From Burkholderia ubonensis (GTDB lineage Bacteria > Pseudomonadota > Gammaproteobacteria > Burkholderiales > Burkholderiaceae), in assembly GCF_001718695.1 (NCBI RefSeq), contig NZ_CP013420.1, positions 930,001-994,000 on the forward strand: a DNA stretch of 64,000 bases, read 5' to 3'. The notes under the pieces were generated by a model. The model saw nothing but the letters and a program-made list of their open reading frames with translations. It was not told the origin of the DNA and made no database searches. The translations under genes and the position numbers were made by a program. This document shows, piece by piece, positions 54,025 through 63,055 of this stretch (position 1 is the stretch's first letter; every line of letters begins with the position of its first letter).

Positions 54025-55017
54025 TCAATGATGCACGGCCAGCGCGCGCATCACGGCCAACAATCCCGGCCCGGCCGTCACGATCAGCAGCGCCGGCAGC
54101 AGCGTGACGATCATGACGCCCGTCATCTTCACCGTCAGGCGGCCGATGCGCTCGCGCAGCATCGCGCGGCGCGCCTCGCGCAGCCGGTCGCCGAACTGCT
54201 TGAGCGGCTCCTGCACCGCGCCGCCGTGCTTGTCGACCTGGATCATCAGGCGCACGATCGCGCGCAGGTCCTCGTTGTCGAAGCCCGACGCCAGCCGCTG
54301 CAGCGATTGCTCGCGCGTGCGGCCGGCCGCGAACTGCCGCTGCGCGATGCCCATCTCCGACGACAGCACCGGCATCATCCCCCTGAAATCGTTCGTCACG
54401 ACCTGCAGGCTCTGGTCGAGCGACAGGCCGACGCCCTGCAGCAGCCGCAGCATGTCGACCAGCAGCGGCAGCTCGTCGATCACGCTCTGGCGTCGCGCGG
54501 CCGCACGACGCTGTACGTAGAGTTTCGGCAGCATGAAACCGACCGAAAAAGCGGCAAACATGCCGATCGTCCAGTACCCGCCTTTCATTCTGCCGCTCGC
54601 CAGTATTGCGAACAGCAGCGGCACCGTGATCCCGCAAACGATCCGCGCGCTCAGGAACAGCCCGCGCGTGCGCGCGTCGACATAACCGCACTGTTCGAGC
54701 AGCCGGCGGTCCTCGTCGGCGACGATGTGCCGGCCGAACCCCGTATCGAGCAAGCGCATTCCTGCCGCCGCCAAGCGCGACAACATGCGCTCGATACGCT
54801 CGCGGCCGCGTGCTACCTGTTGCGCGCCCGCGCCGTCGTCCGGCGCGGCGCGCGTCCTGGCGGCCTCCAACGCCGCCATGCGCCGCTCGAGCGCATCTGC
54901 AAGCGCACGCTCCGCGCGCGAGGCCGCACTCGCACGCAGCAATGCCGCCATGCCGAGCAACAGCACGCCGAGTGCGCCAAGCGCGAGAGCTATTGATCCG
55001 ATTTGAGCTGCCGTCAT
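54025..55017 (-). CDS. tadC: Type II/IV secretion system F-domain protein TadC
   Basis: 330 residues with membrane helices near 5-25, 120-160 and at the end. The F domain contains ELPLLVDMLRLLQGVGLSLDQ and VDKHGGAVQEPLKQFGDRLRE, the usual TadC segments (fragments). With TadB it forms the inner-membrane platform on which the ATPase TadA acts. Starts four bases before the end of tadB region, tightly coupled. Confidence 0.9.
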   Translation of the reverse strand: MTAAQIGSIALALGALGVLLLGMAALLRASAASRAERALADALERRMAALEAARTRAAPDDGAGAQQVARGRERIERMLSRLAAAGMRLLDTGFGRHIVADEDRRLLEQCGYVDARTRGLFLSARIVCGITVPLLFAILASGRMKGGYWTIGMFAAFSVGFMLPKLYVQRRAAARRQSVIDELPLLVDMLRLLQGVGLSLDQSLQVVTNDFRGMMPVLSSEMGIAQRQFAAGRTREQSLQRLASGFDNEDLRAIVRLMIQVDKHGGAVQEPLKQFGDRLREARRAMLRERIGRLTVKMTGVMIVTLLPALLIVTAGPGLLAVMRALAVHH

Positions 55018-55021
55018 CGCG

Positions 55022-56008
55022 TCACCTGAGCCTAGCCATTCGGTACAACCACAGACTGCCGGCCACCTGTGCCAGAAATGCGAGCATCAGAAGCGTGCGA
55101 CCGCTCGGATCGTTCCACATGCCCTCCAGGTATCTCGGATTGGTCATCACGACAAAGCTGCCGATCGCGATCGGCAGCATCACCAGCACCCAGGCCGACA
55201 GCCGCGTCTCCGACGACATCGCCACCAGTTCGCGCTCCGCCTGCTCGAGATCGCGCATGAACACCGCCATGCGTTCGAGCATCACGTCGGCGCGGCCGCC
55301 GTAGCGCACCGACAGCCGCAGCACCGACCCGACCAGTTCGAACTCCCGCGTGTGATAGACCTTCGCGATATGCACCATCGCGCGATCGATCTCGACGCCC
55401 GTGCGCAGCATCCGCGACACCACGTCGAGGCAGCCGCGCAACGGCGCCTCGGTCGTCAGCAGCGCGGCCTGGAACGCGGCCGGCACGCTGTTGCCGAGCG
55501 TCACGAGACGCACGATCCCGTCGAGGAACGACGGCAGCTGCCGGACGATCTTCAGCCGTCGCCGCTGGATGCGCGATGCCAGCCAGACGCCGAACATCGC
55601 GCCGCCGCACACGAGCGCCGCCAGACCGGCGAGCACGCCGGCGCGATGGGTCGCGAGCCCGGCGATCGCCAGCAGCACGGCCAGCGCACCGATCGCCTTG
55701 CCGCGAGCGCCTTCGATGCCCGCGCGGTTGACGAGATTGGCGAGGTACTCGGCGGCCGACGCATACCACTGCACCCAGAAGGCCTCGGCCATCGCGCCGC
55801 GCGCGACACCGGACGGCGACGCGGTGCGCGCGCCGGCAGATGCCGCCGCCGGCTGCGCCGGCGCGCGCGCGGCCGGCTCGAGCCGGCTGTCGATGAAGCG
55901 CTTCGCGTCCGTTCGCACGCGCCGGGTTTCTGCATGTCGCCACAGCATCAATGCCGATGCCACGCACAGCATCGCGACCGCGAGCACCCAGACCATCGCG
56001 CTATACAT
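55022..56008 (-). CDS. tadB: Type II/IV secretion system F-domain protein TadB
   Basis: ATG 56008 overlaps the tadA end by eight bases; 328 residues. Membrane helix at the N-terminus, two central helices (KAIGALAVLLAIAGLATHRA), and the F domain QLPSFLDGIVRLVTLGNSVP with VGSVLRLSVRYGGRADVMLE. Partner of TadC in the pilus platform. A Pro/Ala-rich linker lies at residues 50-75. Confidence 0.9.
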   Translation of the reverse strand: MYSAMVWVLAVAMLCVASALMLWRHAETRRVRTDAKRFIDSRLEPAARAPAQPAAASAGARTASPSGVARGAMAEAFWVQWYASAAEYLANLVNRAGIEGARGKAIGALAVLLAIAGLATHRAGVLAGLAALVCGGAMFGVWLASRIQRRRLKIVRQLPSFLDGIVRLVTLGNSVPAAFQAALLTTEAPLRGCLDVVSRMLRTGVEIDRAMVHIAKVYHTREFELVGSVLRLSVRYGGRADVMLERMAVFMRDLEQAERELVAMSSETRLSAWVLVMLPIAIGSFVVMTNPRYLEGMWNDPSGRTLLMLAFLAQVAGSLWLYRMARLR

Positions 56009-57365
56009 TGAAGCCCCCGCCCCGACCGAATCCGCCACCGCCGAACCCGCCGCCGAATCCACCGCCCGCCGCGCCGCCCGACAGCGTCTGGCGGAAGCGC
56101 GCGAGCTTCGGCGAATGCGGGTGGATGCCGAGCGATTCCCAGTGGTCGACTTCGTCGCCTTCGGGCGTCACGCGCGCTTCGTAGCGGTACAGCTCCTGCG
56201 TCGCGATGATGTTGTCCGACAGCCCCGTGACCTCTGTGATCGACAGGATTCGCCGCCGCCCGCTCGACAGCCGGCCGATCTGCACGATGAAGTCGATCGC
56301 GTTCGCGATCTGCCGGCGCAGGCTCGATTCGGTGCCCTGGAACCCGGCGAAACCGGCCAGCATCTCGAGACGGTACAGGCACTCGCGCGGCGAGCTCGCG
56401 TGCACGGTGCCCATCGAGCCGTCGTGCCCGGTGTTCATCGCCTGCAGCATCTCGAGCACTTCGCCGCCGCGCACTTCGCCGACGATGATGCGGTCCGGCC
56501 GCATCCGCAATGTGTTGCGCAGCAGGTCGCGGATCGTCACGACGCCGGTGCCGTCGAAGCCGCCCGGCCGGCTCTCGAGCCGCACCACGTGCGGGTGGTT
56601 CAGCGACAGCTCGGCCGTGTCCTCGATCGTGACGACGCGCTCGGGCTCGGGAATGTGGAACGCGAGCGCGTTGAGCAGCGACGTCTTGCCGGAGCTCGTG
56701 CCGCCCGATACGAGGATGTTGCAGCGCGCCTCTACCGCGGCCTCGAGCAGCGCGCCGAGCTCCTCGTTGAAGGTGCTGTTGGCGAGCAGGTCGGCCGGCT
56801 TCAGCGGGTCCTTGCGGAACTTGCGGATCGACACCACCGGACCGTCGATCGACAGCGGCTCGATCACGACGTTCACGCGCCCGCCGTCCGGCAGCCGCGC
56901 ATCGACCATCGGATTCGATTCGTCGAGGCGGCGGCCGATCGGCGCGAGGATGCGCCGCACGATCCGCAGCAGGTGCGCGTTGTCGGTGAAGCGCACCGGC
57001 AGCTTCGCCAGCACGCCGTGGCGCGACACGTAGATGTCCTTGTAGCCGTTGATGAGGATGTCCTCGACGTGCGGATCGGCGAGCAGGTCCTCGATCGGCC
57101 CGAAGCCGGCGAGCTCCTTCGTCAGCGCCTCCGCGATCGTGCGCACCTCGTTCTCGTTGAGCGGGATGCGGCGCAGGCGCACGAAGCTGTCGATCTCCAG
57201 GTCGACGAACTGGTTGATCGCCTGCCGCGACCAGCGTCCGAATTCGGCGCCCAGCTCCTCGATCCGCGTGAGCAGATGCTCGTGCGCGGCATCCTTGATG
57301 TCGTGGAATTGCTGCGTCTGGGAGAACGGCGCGGCGCCGTCGGCGAATTGAATGTCGTGTGCCAT
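56001..57365 (-). CDS. tadA: Tad pilus ATPase TadA/CpaF
   Basis: 454 residues. Walker A ILVSGGTSSGKTSLLNAL, Asp box, Walker B (RPDRIIVGEVRGGEVLEML) and the His box GSMGTVHASSPRECLYRLE are all intact. It powers pilus extension and, in Caulobacter-type systems, retraction too. An N-terminal helical domain is present. The C-terminus is an unusual Gly/Phe tail (GGGFGGGFGGGGFGRGG) of about 25 residues. Confidence 0.93.
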   Translation of the reverse strand: MAHDIQFADGAAPFSQTQQFHDIKDAAHEHLLTRIEELGAEFGRWSRQAINQFVDLEIDSFVRLRRIPLNENEVRTIAEALTKELAGFGPIEDLLADPHVEDILINGYKDIYVSRHGVLAKLPVRFTDNAHLLRIVRRILAPIGRRLDESNPMVDARLPDGGRVNVVIEPLSIDGPVVSIRKFRKDPLKPADLLANSTFNEELGALLEAAVEARCNILVSGGTSSGKTSLLNALAFHIPEPERVVTIEDTAELSLNHPHVVRLESRPGGFDGTGVVTIRDLLRNTLRMRPDRIIVGEVRGGEVLEMLQAMNTGHDGSMGTVHASSPRECLYRLEMLAGFAGFQGTESSLRRQIANAIDFIVQIGRLSSGRRRILSITEVTGLSDNIIATQELYRYEARVTPEGDEVDHWESLGIHPHSPKLARFRQTLSGGAAGGGFGGGFGGGGFGRGGGFNV

Positions 57366-57368
57366 CGC

Positions 57369-58679
57369 TTACGATCGCCTGGACGAAGGTTGAATGAAGC
57401 GCTTGAGCGCGGAAAGACCCGACGCGGCGCGCGGTGCGGCGGCGGCGCCCGCGAGCCGCTCGGCGAGCGGCTCGAGCGCGCGCACGTACGGATCGCGCTC
57501 CGCCGTGTCGACGATGAGCCGGCCCTGGTTCGCCGCCTGGCCGATCGGCACGCGGCGCGCGGGCAGCGTCGCCAGCAGCGCGACGCCGAGACGGTCGGCG
57601 ATCTGGGTCGGCGTCAGGCTGAGCGCCGGGTCGTACTGGTTGACGACGAGCCGCATCTTGCCGCTGTCGACGCCCGCATCGCGCAGCCCCTCGAGCAGGT
57701 CGACCGCCGACACGATCGACGCGACGTTTTGGTCGCAGACGAGCCACGCCTCGTCGGACGCCGCCGCGATCTGCGCGACGAATTCCCGGTTCGAGAACCC
57801 GCCGAGATCGACGAGCTGCTGGTCGAAGAATGCGCGCAGCCGGTTCAGCAGGCCGACGCACGACGCGTACGACACCTCGCGCAGGTCCGCGAGGTTCGGC
57901 GGCAGCGTCGTCAGCGCGACGCCGCTCGCATGGCGGGTCAGCGCGGTATTGACGAACGTGCGGTCGATGCGGCGCAGGTTGCGCACGGCCTCGACGAAGT
58001 GGAACTCGCAGCGCGTGTTGAGGAACAGCGCGCTGTCGCCGGTGGGCAGCCCGAGGTCGACGAGCGCGGTCTGCCGGCCGCGCGACGCGGCGGCGCCGCC
58101 GCTTGATGCACCGCTTGATGCACCGAATGCGGCGCCGTCTGCCGCGCCCGCCGACCCGCGCTTGTGCAGCCAGACCGCCAGGTTCGCCGCCAGCGTGCTC
58201 ACGCCCATTCCGGCGCGCGCGCCGAGCAGCGCGACCAGCTTGCCGTGACGGTTCGCCGGCTCGCCGCCGCCGGCGTGCTCGAGCAGCCCGCGCGTGATGC
58301 GCAGCGCGTCTTCCGCGGCGCCGGACACGTCGATGAAGTCGCGCACGCCCGCCCGCAACGCGGCGAGCGCGCTTTCCGGTTCGGCGAGCATGCCGAGCGC
58401 GACGACCGGCAGCCCCGGATGCGCGACGCGCACCGCGGCGGCCGCCGCGCTCGCCGCCGCCTGCGCGCCGGAGAAATCGATGAAGACGATCGCGGGATTG
58501 AGCCCTGCGATGCGCTGTGCAAGCGCGGCCGGATCGAGCGGCGCGGCCTCCACCGCGCCGGCCGGCACCAGGGTCTCGCCGAGCCAGCCGATATGCCGGT
58601 CGTGCTGCGACGCGCATACGAAGTAATCGGTCACGGCGGGCTCAGCCAACGAATGGGTTCTCGCGTTCATGTGGGACAT
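57369..58679 (-). CDS. tadZ: Tad pilus localisation ATPase TadZ/CpaE
   Basis: 436 residues. A degenerate receiver-like N-terminal domain (VFIDFSGAQAAASAAAAAV; VRDFIDVSGA) is followed by a MinD-type ATPase whose P-loop is GARAGMGVSTLAANLA, missing the standard Lys-Gly-Gly pattern, as in TadZ. It places the pilus machine at the cell pole. A low-complexity insert of about 28 residues (GAADGAAFGASSGASSGGAA) lies after the P-loop and includes a 12-bp tandem DNA repeat (58101-58124). Confidence 0.88.
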   Translation of the reverse strand: MSHMNARTHSLAEPAVTDYFVCASQHDRHIGWLGETLVPAGAVEAAPLDPAALAQRIAGLNPAIVFIDFSGAQAAASAAAAAVRVAHPGLPVVALGMLAEPESALAALRAGVRDFIDVSGAAEDALRITRGLLEHAGGGEPANRHGKLVALLGARAGMGVSTLAANLAVWLHKRGSAGAADGAAFGASSGASSGGAAASRGRQTALVDLGLPTGDSALFLNTRCEFHFVEAVRNLRRIDRTFVNTALTRHASGVALTTLPPNLADLREVSYASCVGLLNRLRAFFDQQLVDLGGFSNREFVAQIAAASDEAWLVCDQNVASIVSAVDLLEGLRDAGVDSGKMRLVVNQYDPALSLTPTQIADRLGVALLATLPARRVPIGQAANQGRLIVDTAERDPYVRALEPLAERLAGAAAAPRAASGLSALKRFIQPSSRRS

Positions 58680-58715
58680 CCCCGGTCAGGCAGCGCGCGA
58701 CGGCGCGCCCCGCGT

Positions 58716-60047
58716 TCATTTCGAAAACCCCGGCGCCGCGTCGGGCGATGCAATGCCGCCGAGGTACGACCGCCACACCGGGCCGTCGCGCTGCTCGGAC
58801 AGCTCGCCCGGCGTGGCCGGCAGCGAGGCGCCCTTCGCGATCGGCGCGACGAGGTGCGGCGTCACGATGATGACCAGCTCCTTGTCGTTCTGCTGATAGT
58901 TGAGCGTCTTGAAGAACGCCCCGATGATCGGCAGGTCGCCGAGCACCGGCACCTTGTTGACGTTCGACATCGTCTCGCGATCGATCAGGCCGCCGATCAC
59001 GAAGCTCTCGCCGTCGCCGAGCTCGACCGTCGTATCGGCGCGGCGCGTCGTGATCGCGGGCACCGCGACGCTGTTGATCGTCACGCCGTGCAGGAAATCG
59101 AGCTGGCTCGATTCGGGCGCGACCTTCAGCGCGATGCGGCGCGGGCTCAGCACCGTCGGCGTGAGCGTCAGGCCGACGCCGTACTGCTTCCACTGGATCG
59201 CCGTCGAGCCGAGCGCCTGCGGCACCGGCACCGGGATCTCGCCGCCCGCGAGGAAGCTCGCGCTCTGGCCCGACAGCGCGACGAGCGTCGGCTGCGCGAG
59301 CACCCGCGCGAGATTGTTCGCTTCGAGAATCGACAGGTTCGCGAAGATGCCGTGCCCGGCCGCGTTCACGACCAGGTTGAAGGCGGACGCAACGGGTGCG
59401 CCGAGCGTCGGGATATAGGCCGCCGTACCGGGACCGGACCCGCCGTTGTACGACTGCACGCCGCCCGGCGAGAACGAGCCGAACGCAAAGCCGTTGCTCT
59501 GCTTGAAGAAGTTCAGCCCGGCCTCCTTCAGCACCGAGCGGCTGAATTCGACGACGCGCACGTCCACTTGCACCACGTTCTTGCCGGCCAGCGTCGAACG
59601 ATCGATCACCGCGCCCTTCGGGCTCATGTTCTTCGCGACGGCCACCGCGCGTTCGTGCGCATCGAGCGAGCCGGCCGTGCCGCGCAGCACCGACGTGCCG
59701 CCATAGGCCTTCACCTGCGGCGTCGACGCGTCGAGCACCGCGTGCGCGGCCGCGTCGACGACGTTGACGTTCCACACCATCGGCTCGTCGCGGCCGCGCT
59801 CCCACAGCATCACGTTCGTCGAGCCGGGCGCCTTCGCGACCAGCAGCACGGCGCCGGCGCGGCTGCCCTTCATGATCAGCACGTCGGCCACCGACGGATC
59901 GCCGACCGCGACCCGTTGCAGCGCGCGCCCGGCGGCGATCTGCCGTTGCGAGCCGACGGCGAGATCGATCGTCCCGCTCGCGCTTGCCATGGATGCGAAG
60001 GTCAGGGCCCACAGAGCCATCGCGAATGCAGTCAGGGTGTTTTTCAT
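58716..60047 (-). CDS. rcpA: Tad pilus outer-membrane secretin RcpA/CpaC
   Basis: ATG 60047 gives 443 residues with signal peptide (cut after SASA). An N-terminal pilus-associated/BON region (RVAVGDPSVADVLIMKGSRAG) and the secretin domain (LAQPTLVALSGQSASFLAGGEIPVPVP; GESFVIGGLIDRE; PVLGDLPIIGAFFKT in fragments) are complete. It forms the outer-membrane ring through which the Flp pilus passes. Confidence 0.92.
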   Translation of the reverse strand: MKNTLTAFAMALWALTFASMASASGTIDLAVGSQRQIAAGRALQRVAVGDPSVADVLIMKGSRAGAVLLVAKAPGSTNVMLWERGRDEPMVWNVNVVDAAAHAVLDASTPQVKAYGGTSVLRGTAGSLDAHERAVAVAKNMSPKGAVIDRSTLAGKNVVQVDVRVVEFSRSVLKEAGLNFFKQSNGFAFGSFSPGGVQSYNGGSGPGTAAYIPTLGAPVASAFNLVVNAAGHGIFANLSILEANNLARVLAQPTLVALSGQSASFLAGGEIPVPVPQALGSTAIQWKQYGVGLTLTPTVLSPRRIALKVAPESSQLDFLHGVTINSVAVPAITTRRADTTVELGDGESFVIGGLIDRETMSNVNKVPVLGDLPIIGAFFKTLNYQQNDKELVIIVTPHLVAPIAKGASLPATPGELSEQRDGPVWRSYLGGIASPDAAPGFSK

Positions 60048-60111
60048 GGATTGTTGTACCGTGGCACGGCCATTACATGTCGTCGCTGATATCGATAGGA
60101 ATCGATGCTGT

Positions 60112-61056
60112 TCAATACGCAACCGTTTCCGAGCGGCCGCCGCGTATCACTTCGATGCCGCCGCCGCTGCCCGTCGCCCCCGCGGCGGACCGCACGGCCG
60201 GCGGAAGGTGCGACGGCAGCGGCGGGACATTGACATTGGCCGCCGCGGCATTGCGCTGGGTGCCCGACAGCTGTTGCAGCGAGACGCCGGCAGCGGCCAG
60301 CGCCGACGGCGACAGCTTGTTGTCGGTGCGTACCGCGACGGTCTGCATCGCGAGCTCGTCGTCGCGCGGGTTGCGCAGCGCGAGCGTCAGGCGGCCGTTC
60401 GCCTCGGCCAGCGTGAGCGCGTCCACCTGCGCGGTCGGCACCGCGAGTACGGCGATGCGGGCGTTGCTCGGCTGGCCGTTGCTGCCGTTCGTGGTGCTGC
60501 CGCTGTCGCGCTCCGGCGTCGCATCGCCGAACGCCAGCACGCGCACCTTCGACAGCAGCAGGCGCGCCTGCGTCTGGGACACCTCGCCGTCGAACATCGC
60601 GCCGCCGCCCTCGCGCTTCAGGTTCAGGAACACGTCGACGAAGTTGCCGGGCCGCAGCCGGTTGCCGACGGCGTTGGTCTCGTCGACGCGCACCGCGACC
60701 GCGCGCTCGCCAGGCTGGATGTCTTCGGCGAGGCCGGAAACCAGCGCGTCGGGCGTGATCGGCGCGGATGCGGGGATGTCGCGGGCGGGGACACGGCCGA
60801 CCACGGTGGCGGGATCGACCACCGCTCCTGTCGGTACCGATGCAATCGCCTGCAGTTTCACCGCGTCGGCGGCGATCGGCTGGCCCGCCGGCAGCGTGCG
60901 CGTCGCGATCACGACGGGTGCGGGATTGGCGGCGACCGCCGGTTGCGCGGGCACCGAATGAGACGCACTGCGTCCGAGCATCCATGCGTAGATGCCCAGC
61001 AGGACTGCGATCGCAATCAGCAGGCCGGCGATGATCTTCGTTACGTTATTGGCCAT
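60112..61056 (-). CDS. rcpC: Tad pilus assembly protein RcpC/CpaB
   Basis: 314 residues. One N-terminal membrane helix (IIAGLLIAIAVLLGIYAWML), then an SAF domain (VVIATRTLPAGQPIAADAVKL) and the CpaB region (GERAVAVRVDETNAVGNRLRPGNFVDVFLNLK in fragments). RcpC is a periplasmic partner of the secretin. The C-terminus is Pro/Gly-rich (PPLPSHLPPAVRSAAG). Confidence 0.9.
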   Translation of the reverse strand: MANNVTKIIAGLLIAIAVLLGIYAWMLGRSASHSVPAQPAVAANPAPVVIATRTLPAGQPIAADAVKLQAIASVPTGAVVDPATVVGRVPARDIPASAPITPDALVSGLAEDIQPGERAVAVRVDETNAVGNRLRPGNFVDVFLNLKREGGGAMFDGEVSQTQARLLLSKVRVLAFGDATPERDSGSTTNGSNGQPSNARIAVLAVPTAQVDALTLAEANGRLTLALRNPRDDELAMQTVAVRTDNKLSPSALAAAGVSLQQLSGTQRNAAAANVNVPPLPSHLPPAVRSAAGATGSGGGIEVIRGGRSETVAY

Positions 61057-61148
61057 GTTGTCGTTTGGGGTGCCGGTATTGGGGCTGTGTCGATTATTTT
61101 GGTCAGGAACATCGTGCGTCGCGAAGCCGCCGCTTCACGACGCGGTCT

Positions 61149-61592
61149 TCATTGAAGCAGCGACTGCGAAATCTGGACTACTGCCGTACTGGTCAACGGC
61201 TGAGTGACAATGGTTCCGAGAAACGGCATGGTGGTCACCCACGCTCGAGGCGAATAACTCACCGTGACCGACAGGCAATACAGCGTCGCGTCGTACTTGC
61301 ATGCCGGTGCCTGCACCGTGACGCTGGGCGCGCTGATATTCAGCCAGCCCACGACGGTCTGCGCGGCAGACTGCGCTTTCGACGTGCGGGTCGCGAGGTC
61401 CGGCGCGTAGTTCAGCGCCGCGCGTGCGCCTTCGCTCGCCGCGAACGTCAGGCTCTGCTGAATCACGAAAATCATGCCGAAGCAGATGATCGCGTAGCAG
61501 ATCACGAAAAAAAGCGGAAAGATGATCGCGAATTCGACGGCGGTCGCCCCGCGCTGCCGCCGATATCGCGCCGGACGCCCCTGCCGCTTCAT
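61149..61592 (-). CDS. tadE: TadE-like minor pseudopilin
   Basis: 147 residues; ATG 61592 overlaps the prepilin-peptidase stop. RQRGATAVEFAIIFPLFFVI is the class III prepilin signal (cleavage after Gly at residue 15, Glu at +5). The periplasmic part has one Cys pair (PACKYDATLYCLS). TadE pseudopilins prime or cap Flp pili. Separated from rcpC by 92 bases. Confidence 0.88.
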   Translation of the reverse strand: MKRQGRPARYRRQRGATAVEFAIIFPLFFVICYAIICFGMIFVIQQSLTFAASEGARAALNYAPDLATRTSKAQSAAQTVVGWLNISAPSVTVQAPACKYDATLYCLSVTVSYSPRAWVTTMPFLGTIVTQPLTSTAVVQISQSLLQ

Positions 61593-62089
61593 CGCACGCC
61601 TCCCGCCGTAGCGACACAGACGAGCCACAGCGCCGCGGGAATCGCGAGGCACGCCCCATAGGGCGTCGCGCGATACCGGCCCAGCGCCAGCGTCGGCGCA
61701 CTGCGGCCGCGCAACGCGCGAAGCGGCGTGCGAGTCAACAACAGGACCGCAAGCGCATGCAGGCAAGCGACCAGGCTCGCCGCGATCCATAGCCACAATA
61801 GTCCGTGCACGCCACACCACGCACCGAGCGCGGCGAACACTTTGACGTCCGCCGCGCCCATCACGCGCGCAACGAAAAATGGCAAAAGGCACGCCATCCC
61901 GACGAGCATGCCGAGCAATGCGTGCAGCGGCGCTATGCCGAACGGACTGGCGCCACACAACGCGCTTGCGAATGCGGCAGCCATGCCGCCGAAGACGAGC
62001 GAATTCGGAATTCGTCGGTAGCGGATATCACTGGCCGCGACGAATATCGCCCAGGCCAGAAAAACCCCGATTGAAATGAAATATGCCAT
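61589..62089 (-). CDS. tadV: Prepilin peptidase TadV/CpaA
   Basis: 166 residues with about six membrane helices. The two catalytic Asp are in AASDIRYRRIPN and VMGAADVKVFAALG, the A24 peptidase pattern. It processes Flp and the pseudopilins. The short form without methylase domain is normal for Tad loci. A strong hairpin lies between it and flp. Confidence 0.9.
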   Translation of the reverse strand: MAYFISIGVFLAWAIFVAASDIRYRRIPNSLVFGGMAAAFASALCGASPFGIAPLHALLGMLVGMACLLPFFVARVMGAADVKVFAALGAWCGVHGLLWLWIAASLVACLHALAVLLLTRTPLRALRGRSAPTLALGRYRATPYGACLAIPAALWLVCVATAGGVR

Positions 62090-62116
62090 CGCGCCACGAC
62101 CGATCGCGGATATGGA

Positions 62117-62146
62117 TCAGACGGCTCGCACCAGCGAGCCGTCTGA
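62117..62146 (-). promoter_or_regulatory. 13-bp hairpin between flp and tadV
   Basis: TCAGACGGCTCGC (62117-62129), ACCA, GCGAGCCGTCTGA (62134-62146): perfect 13-bp stem without a T tail. Likely an RNA-stabilising or attenuating structure at the end of the flp message. Confidence 0.7.
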
Positions 62147-62177
62147 CATCGCGCCTAAAAACGACGATTGGGAATAC

Positions 62178-62393
62178 TCAGCTGCCCAATTTGCATGCGG
62201 ACGCAACGGTAGCGCTCGCGCCGCCAAGCGACGAGACACACGATCCGATCGATGTAAACATCGTGTTGAGATTGCCACCCAGCGACGACACGCCGGCGAT
62301 GATGGCGACCGCGACTAGACCCGCAATCAACCCATATTCGATCGCGGTCACCCCGTCTTCCTCCTTGAGGAAGCGAATCATCATTGCTTTCAT
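62178..62393 (-). CDS. flp: Flp-type pilin
   Basis: 71 residues from ATG 62393, which has GAGGAAAT upstream. The class III signal FLKEEDGVTAIEYGLIAGLV shows cleavage after Gly, Glu at +5 and Tyr at +6, the Flp motif; a single long helix follows and the short C-terminus has two Cys (GSCVS, SACKL) that may form a disulfide. It is the major pilus subunit and first gene of the Tad operon. Confidence 0.93.
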   Translation of the reverse strand: MKAMMIRFLKEEDGVTAIEYGLIAGLVAVAIIAGVSSLGGNLNTMFTSIGSCVSSLGGASATVASACKLGS

Positions 62394-63055
62394 TTTATTT
62401 CCTCGTGCCTGTATGTACGTTCTTTGGCCTGTTATACGTTGTACATCCCCGCATATCCGGCCGTTGCCCCGCGTGATTCGTTACTCCTGCCGTAACGACA
62501 AGCGGGTGCGCTTTCTTTATAGGTCACCCCGAAGGGCGCATACGACGATTTGATGCAAGTTAACATTCGCGATAGTGATCCTCCTCGAACGTCGTGTACC
62601 AGTCTGTACATTTACTTACACCGATCCGGATTCTATATCCGATCCTATTTATGTTCCAACCTCTTTTAAGAGCCGGCCGAAAAACTTTCCGCCGCAGGAC
62701 CATTTGTACGGGGTTTCGGTACGACTTACACATAGGATTTACGATAGGTTAGATGTGCACATCTAATCCACCAGTAAAACAATTCGCGCACCCGTGCCAC
62801 CTGCCCCACATCCACGTTACGCCGCGCGCGTAACGCCAAAGACCGCACGTTACGTTACGAAACGCGCGAAATCGTTTGCCTCAATCCGGCTTTAAACAGT
62901 TTCAACAATCTTTCAATTACCGCCAATGCCTTTTGCGACAAGGAATTGGCGCGTTTTAAGCGATTCATCGACTCCGTCGCCATCGGAATGGCACGACAGT
63001 TGCAGAGTAGTCCGCGCACCACTCAACACAACATCAGTTTTAATGCGAGGACGAA
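62394..63055. other. Long regulatory region between flp and the divergent lipoprotein gene
   Basis: About 660 bases of AT-richer DNA without a supported gene. Contents: a GTTAC-N7-GTAAC repeat at 62480-62496; an 18-bp perfect palindrome at 62749-62766 (TTAGATGTGCACATCTAA); GTTAC-N9-GTAAC at 62816-62834; CGTTACGTTACG at 62848-62859; and a sigma-54 promoter at 62989-63004. I see no clear -10/-35 pair for flp. Confidence 0.65.
62989..63004 (+). promoter_or_regulatory. Sigma-54 promoter of the repeat-rich lipoprotein gene
   Basis: TGGCAC-GACAG-TTGCA matches the -24/-12 consensus TGGCAC-N5-TTGC(A/T) at every fixed base. Transcription would start near 63015, about 40 bases before ATG 63056. Confidence 0.88.
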
